From Armatimonadetes bacterium UBA5419 (GTDB lineage Bacteria; Armatimonadota; UBA10988): DNA of 9,884 nucleotides. The notes beneath the pieces are model-generated. The model was not told the DNA's origin. It made no database searches and was given only the letters and a program-made list of their open reading frames with translations. This document shows, piece after piece, positions 6,990 through 9,884 of the stretch (position 1 is the stretch's first letter; each line of letters opens with the position of its first letter). Both the position numbers and the translations under genes were made by a program. The stretch is taken from assembly GCA_002409445.1 (NCBI GenBank), contig DHNJ01000183.1:1-9884 (forward strand), read 5' to 3'.

Positions 6990-7610
6990 GTGACGAGCCC
7001 TGCACCGTTGAGCTTGCGCTACCGCGCCGTCGGCCACCAGTTTGGCCCGCGGCGGCTGTTCGCCGGGCTCGAAGCCGAGTTTGGCGCGGGTGATGTCATT
7101 GCGGTGCTCGGCGCCAACGGCGCGGGCAAGTCGACGCTCCTGCGCATCACCGCCGGCCTGGTCCGGCCGACCCACGGCGCCGTCCAGCTATGGCGCGGCC
7201 CGACGCTGCTCGACGACGCCGCCCGCCGCGCGGCCATCGGCTACGCCGGCCCCGACACTTGGCCGTATCGGGCGCTGACGGTCGCCGAAAACCTCGAGTT
7301 CTTCGCCCACCTGCGCGGCGTGCCGGTTGATCCTGAGCTGGTCGCGCTCGTCGGCCTGGAGGACCGGCTGGGCCAACTGGTCAGCGAACTGTCGACCGGC
7401 TATGTGCAGCGGCTGCGGCTGGCGCTGGCGACGTTGCATCGGCCGAGCGTGCTGCTGCTGGACGAGCCGGGCGCCAACTTGGACGCGACCGGCCACGCCG
7501 TGGTCGCCGCGGTGATCGCCGCGCAGCGCGAGCGCGGGCCCTGCTTGCTGGCCGCCAATGACCCCCGAGACATCGCCCATGGCAACCGCATCATCGAGCT
7601 TGGCGGCTGA
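6990..7610 (+). CDS. ccmA: Heme exporter ABC ATPase CcmA
   Basis: The product is a 206-residue ABC ATPase, the normal size for CcmA, which with CcmB drives the system I cytochrome c maturation step that releases heme-loaded CcmE. Walker A GANGAGKST is at 41-49, the signature LSTGY at 134-138, Walker B LLLLDEP (V/L-LLLDEP, 154-160) with Asp158 and Glu159, and the D-loop NLD at 163-165. ALTVAENLEFFAHLRG (95-110) is typical of CcmA. Two positions are unusual: the Q-loop region reads GYAGPDTWPY without a Gln, as in many CcmA proteins, and the switch histidine is replaced by Asn190 in LLAAND. The start is GTG 6990 directly behind a -10-like TATCAT and with no Shine-Dalgarno. The 3' end overlaps ccmB. 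A different small ABC exporter ATPase is possible, but the pairing with CcmB makes CcmA the best call. Confidence 0.85.
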   Translation: MTSPAPLSLRYRAVGHQFGPRRLFAGLEAEFGAGDVIAVLGANGAGKSTLLRITAGLVRPTHGAVQLWRGPTLLDDAARRAAIGYAGPDTWPYRALTVAENLEFFAHLRGVPVDPELVALVGLEDRLGQLVSELSTGYVQRLRLALATLHRPSVLLLDEPGANLDATGHAVVAAVIAAQRERGPCLLAANDPRDIAHGNRIIELGG

Positions 7611-8289
7611 CCGCCCCGGCCCGCCCGGCGTGCTGACGCAGGCCTGGGCGGTGCTGGTCAAGGACCTGCGAGTCGAGTTCCGCACGCGCCTGGCGCTGGC
7701 GGCGGTCGTCCTGTTTGCGCTGACGACGCTGGTCGCGGTCGGCTTCGCCGTCGGCCCGGGCTCGTCGGCCAGTGTGCAGGCGGCGCTGCTCTGGATCGTC
7801 CTCTACTTCGCCGCGCTGACCGGCCTGACACGCGCGTTCGTCGGCGAGGAGGAGGCGCGCACGGCCGACGGCCTGCGCCTGGCGGCCGGCGGGTCGGCGG
7901 TCTTCGTCGGCAAGCTGGCCTTCAACCTGTTGCTGCTGGCGGTCCTCGCGCTGCTGCTAGTGCCCGGTTTCGTGCTGCTGATGGGCACGCGCGTGGCCGA
8001 CGTCGGGCTGCTGGTCGGCGCGCTGGTCGCCGGCGGCGCGGCGCTGGGTTCGGCGCTGACGTTCACCGGCGCGCTGGTCGCCCAGGCACACTCACGCGGC
8101 ACGCTGGGCGCGGTCGTCTCGTTCCCGCTGGTCGCGCCGCTGCTGAAGCTAGCGATGGACGCGACGCAGGCCGCCTTCCTGGGCGGCGCGGGCAGCGGCG
8201 GCTGGGCGGCGGTGACCTCGGCGGCGGCGCTGGGTGGAATCGTGACGGTTCTGGCGGTGCTCTTGTTTGACACCGTCTGGTCGGCGTAG
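7579..8289 (+). CDS. ccmB: Heme exporter membrane protein CcmB
   Basis: The product is a 236-residue membrane protein with six hydrophobic segments, the permease partner of CcmA. Family features are the N-terminal cytoplasmic stretch WAVLVKDLRVEFRTR before the first helix and RAFVGEEEARTADGLRLAA between helices two and three, which corresponds to the conserved E-x-x-x-G-L-x-x-L loop. The start is uncertain: ATG 7558, ATG 7579 and GTG 7630 are all in frame and none has a good Shine-Dalgarno. I use 7579, which overlaps ccmA by 32 bp and suggests translational coupling. No ccmC follows, although it is the usual next gene; an oxidoreductase gene comes after 21 bp instead. The CcmB identity is reasonably secure from the loop motif, the length and the adjacent CcmA. 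Confidence 0.8.
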   Translation: MATASSSLAADRPGPPGVLTQAWAVLVKDLRVEFRTRLALAAVVLFALTTLVAVGFAVGPGSSASVQAALLWIVLYFAALTGLTRAFVGEEEARTADGLRLAAGGSAVFVGKLAFNLLLLAVLALLLVPGFVLLMGTRVADVGLLVGALVAGGAALGSALTFTGALVAQAHSRGTLGAVVSFPLVAPLLKLAMDATQAAFLGGAGSGGWAAVTSAAALGGIVTVLAVLLFDTVWSA

Positions 8290-8310
8290 ACTGCGGGCGG
8301 GAGCTGGCTG

Positions 8311-9474
8311 ATGAGTGAGTTTCGGATTGGCATCATTGGGCTGGGCGGCATGGGCAGTTCGCACGCGGGCTATCTGCGGCGCGGCGATGTTCCTGGCACG
8401 CGGCTGACCGCGGTCGCCGACACCGCGGGCGAGCGGCTCGACTTCGCCGCCGACCGCTACGGCGACGACGTGGCGCGCTTCGACAACCACGCCGACCTGT
8501 TGGCCTCGGGCCTGGTCGACGGCGTGCTGATCGCCACGCCGCACTACTTCCACCCGACAATCGCGATCGACGCGTTCAAGGCGGGGCTGCACGTGCTCTC
8601 CGAGAAGCCGACCGGCGTCTACACCAAGCAGGTCCGCGAGATGAACGAGGCGGCGGCGGCCAGCGGGCGGACGTTCGGCGTGATGTTCAACCAGCGCACC
8701 GTCCGCGCGCATCAGAAGCTACGCGACCTGGTCGCTAGCGGCGAGATCGGCGAGATCCGGCGCACGGTCTACGTGATCAACAACTGGCTCCGCGCCCAGA
8801 GCTACTACGACAGCGGCGGCTGGCGGGCGACCTGGGCGGGCGAGGGCGGCGGCGTGCTGATGAACCAGTGTCCGCACAACCTCGACCTCTGGCAGTGGTG
8901 GGTCGGCATGCCCCAGCGCGTGCGCGCCTTCATCTCGTTTGGCAAGTACCACGACATCGAGGTCGACGACGATGTGACCGCCTACGTCGAGTACGCCAAC
9001 GGCGCGACCGGCGTGTTCCTCACCTCGACGGGTGAGTGCCCCGGTACCAACCGCATCGAGATCCACGCCGACCGCGGCAAGGTCGTCATGGAGGGCGGGC
9101 AGATCACCTTCTGGCGGACGGTCAAGTCGGTCAGTGACTTTGTCGCGACGTACCCGGGCGGCTTCGGCGAGCCGGAGGTCTGGCGCTGCGAGATCCCGGT
9201 GCGCGGCGGTGGCGGCGACCACGCCGAGATCACGCGCAACTGGGTCTCGGCGGCGACCAAGGGCACGCCGCTGCTGGCGCCGGGTGTCGAGGGGCTGAAC
9301 ACCGTCCAGCTGAACAACGCGATGCTGCTCTCGGCCTGGACCGACGGTTGGGTCGACCTGCCGGTGGACGAGGACCAGTACGAGAGCGCCCTGCGCGAGA
9401 AGATCGCCGGCTCGACCGCGTCGAAGGGCGAGGGCGGCAAGACCATGGACGTCAGTGGCACCTTCAATATGTAG
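8311..9474 (+). CDS. Cytosolic Gfo/Idh/MocA-family oxidoreductase
   Basis: This 387-residue NAD(P)-dependent dehydrogenase has no signal peptide, unlike the exported paralogue on the left. Residues 5-35 form the Rossmann entry with GLGGMG at 10-15. The EKP motif with catalytic Lys99 is at 98-100, and GGGVLMNQCPHNLD at 179-192 supplies the conserved C-terminal-domain histidine (His189). The family oxidises or reduces sugars, inositols and related polyols at one carbon; the exact substrate cannot be read. The last ~20 residues (SKGEGGKTMDVSGTFNM) are a polar tail. ATG 8311 has GGGAG (8299-8303) 7 nt upstream. It starts 21 bp after ccmB on the same strand and is probably read from the ccmAB promoter. 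A TTGACA hexamer at 8267-8272 has only a 14-bp spacer to TAGACT, so a private promoter is doubtful. There is no obvious functional tie to heme export. Confidence 0.93.
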   Translation: MSEFRIGIIGLGGMGSSHAGYLRRGDVPGTRLTAVADTAGERLDFAADRYGDDVARFDNHADLLASGLVDGVLIATPHYFHPTIAIDAFKAGLHVLSEKPTGVYTKQVREMNEAAAASGRTFGVMFNQRTVRAHQKLRDLVASGEIGEIRRTVYVINNWLRAQSYYDSGGWRATWAGEGGGVLMNQCPHNLDLWQWWVGMPQRVRAFISFGKYHDIEVDDDVTAYVEYANGATGVFLTSTGECPGTNRIEIHADRGKVVMEGGQITFWRTVKSVSDFVATYPGGFGEPEVWRCEIPVRGGGGDHAEITRNWVSAATKGTPLLAPGVEGLNTVQLNNAMLLSAWTDGWVDLPVDEDQYESALREKIAGSTASKGEGGKTMDVSGTFNM

Positions 9475-9480
9475 GTGCGC

Positions 9481-9510
9481 TTGGGCGCGATGGGTGTGGC
9501 GTGTTATGCT
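9481..9510 (+). promoter_or_regulatory. Predicted ftsZ promoter
   Basis: TTGGGC (9481-9486), an 18-bp spacer and TATGCT (9505-9510) lie in the 99-bp gap after the oxidoreductase. Transcription would start near 9517, giving a leader of about 57 nt. The position just after the preceding stop codon suggests ftsZ is expressed independently of the ccmAB operon. Confidence 0.4.
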
Positions 9511-9550
9511 TGGCCCGCGGGCGTTCTGCAGAGCAGGGTCCCGGGGGCCA
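9511..9550 (+). repeat. Inverted repeat at the ftsZ transcription start / leader
   Basis: TGGCCCGCGGG (9511-9521) pairs with CCCGGGGGCCA (9540-9550), 10 of 11 positions, around an 18-nt loop that holds a small CTGC/GCAG stem (9526-9529 with 9533-9536). It begins right after the predicted -10. It could be an operator or a leader hairpin. It lacks a T-run, so it does not look like a terminator for the upstream gene. Confidence 0.3.
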
Positions 9551-9573
9551 GGCACGCGTCGTCGAGAGATAAC

Positions 9574-9884
9574 ATGAGCGAAACCGTCATCAAAGTCGTG
9601 GGCGTGGGCAACGGTGGTGTGAACGCCGTTTCGCAGATTGTGCGCAGCCAAGTCGCTGGCGTGCAGACCTTCGCCCTGGACGCCGACCACCGCAAGCTGC
9701 TCAACGTCGACGTGCCGAACACGTTGGTCATTGGCGACGACGTGACCGAGGGCCTTGGCTGCGGCGGTGACCCGGAGAAGGGGCGGCAGGCCGCCGAATC
9801 GAGCGCCAAGGAGATCGAGGCGATCCTCGCCGGCTCAGACATGGTTTTCGTCACCGCGGCGATGGGCGGCGGCACCGGCACCGG
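9574..9884 (+). CDS. ftsZ: Cell division GTPase FtsZ, N-terminal part, cut by window edge
   Basis: The first 103 codons are present and the frame is still open at the right edge. FtsZ polymerises with GTP at midcell to form the division ring. Visible GTP-binding features are GVGNGGVNAV at 10-19 (T1-type glycine loop), GLGCGGDPEKG at 60-70 (T3 region) and the tubulin/FtsZ signature GGGTGTG beginning at 98. Several normally conserved positions differ: the NTDAQAL strand-loop reads DADHRKL at 36-42, GLGAG reads GLGCG, and AGMGGG reads AAMGGG. The protein starts almost at the GTPase domain, without the usual longer N-terminal extension. ATG 9574 has a weak GAGAG Shine-Dalgarno (9564-9568) 5 nt upstream. 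No ftsA or ftsQ lies before it. A second, divergent FtsZ-like paralogue is possible, but the GTP-binding loops make the superfamily certain. Confidence 0.85.
   Translation, partial: MSETVIKVVGVGNGGVNAVSQIVRSQVAGVQTFALDADHRKLLNVDVPNTLVIGDDVTEGLGCGGDPEKGRQAAESSAKEIEAILAGSDMVFVTAAMGGGTGT

Noticed and set aside
8267..8292. A perfect TTGACA with TAGACT before the second oxidoreductase gene.
   Set aside because: The spacer is only 14 bp, too short for a standard promoter, and the hexamer lies within the ccmB coding sequence.
1..9884. Search for tRNA, rRNA, CRISPR repeats, transposases and direct repeats.
   Set aside because: Nothing convincing was seen. Nearly all the sequence is covered by eight coding regions, and composition is even throughout.

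Overview
This is a high-GC bacterial chromosome segment with eight protein-coding genes, two of them cut by the window edges. I see no rRNA, tRNA, CRISPR array, transposase or other mobile element. The gene content is an exported Gfo/Idh/MocA oxidoreductase, a HEAT-repeat secreted protein, an NHS-family transporter, a GH127 glycosidase, a CcmA/CcmB pair and an FtsZ without neighbouring ftsA/ftsQ in view. This mix fits Armatimonadota or a PVC-type or Hydrogenedentes-like lineage better than Proteobacteria or Firmicutes. The taxonomic call is an inference from gene mix and style only, and I hold it loosely.

Left module (1-3691). Two minus-strand genes 27 bp apart form an operon: a Tat-exported Gfo/Idh/MocA oxidoreductase (744-2042), then a secreted HEAT-repeat protein that runs off the left edge (1-716). 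A nucleoside:H+ symporter-family MFS protein (2294-3691) is transcribed divergently. The 251-bp space between them carries one plausible promoter in each direction, both with a TGn-extended -10. The leftward -10 and start site are covered by a 6+6 bp palindrome, a good repressor-operator candidate. The leftward leader has a 7-bp inverted repeat just before the Shine-Dalgarno sequence. I read this as a regulated module for oxidising and importing a carbohydrate or related polyhydroxylated compound.

Middle (3692-6933). A strong GC-rich hairpin follows the symporter gene. A second, unrelated MFS transporter (3779-5038) then meets a GH127-type glycosidase on the opposite strand (5035-6933). The two stop codons overlap within one CTAG, so no terminator can lie between them. 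The GH127 protein keeps the Glu-x-Cys and Cys-Cys zinc/nucleophile residues of beta-L-arabinofuranosidases.

Right (6934-9884). A 56-bp divergent promoter separates the glycosidase from ccmA. A short palindrome there supplies a -10 hexamer on both strands, and the rightward one sits so close to the GTG start of ccmA that the transcript may be leaderless. ccmA overlaps ccmB (cytochrome c maturation heme ABC exporter). After 21 bp comes a cytosolic Gfo/Idh/MocA oxidoreductase, and then, behind its own promoter, the first 103 codons of an unusual ftsZ. Large open frames antisense to most of these genes (for example 646 codons at 147-2087) are products of the strong third-position GC bias and are not annotated.
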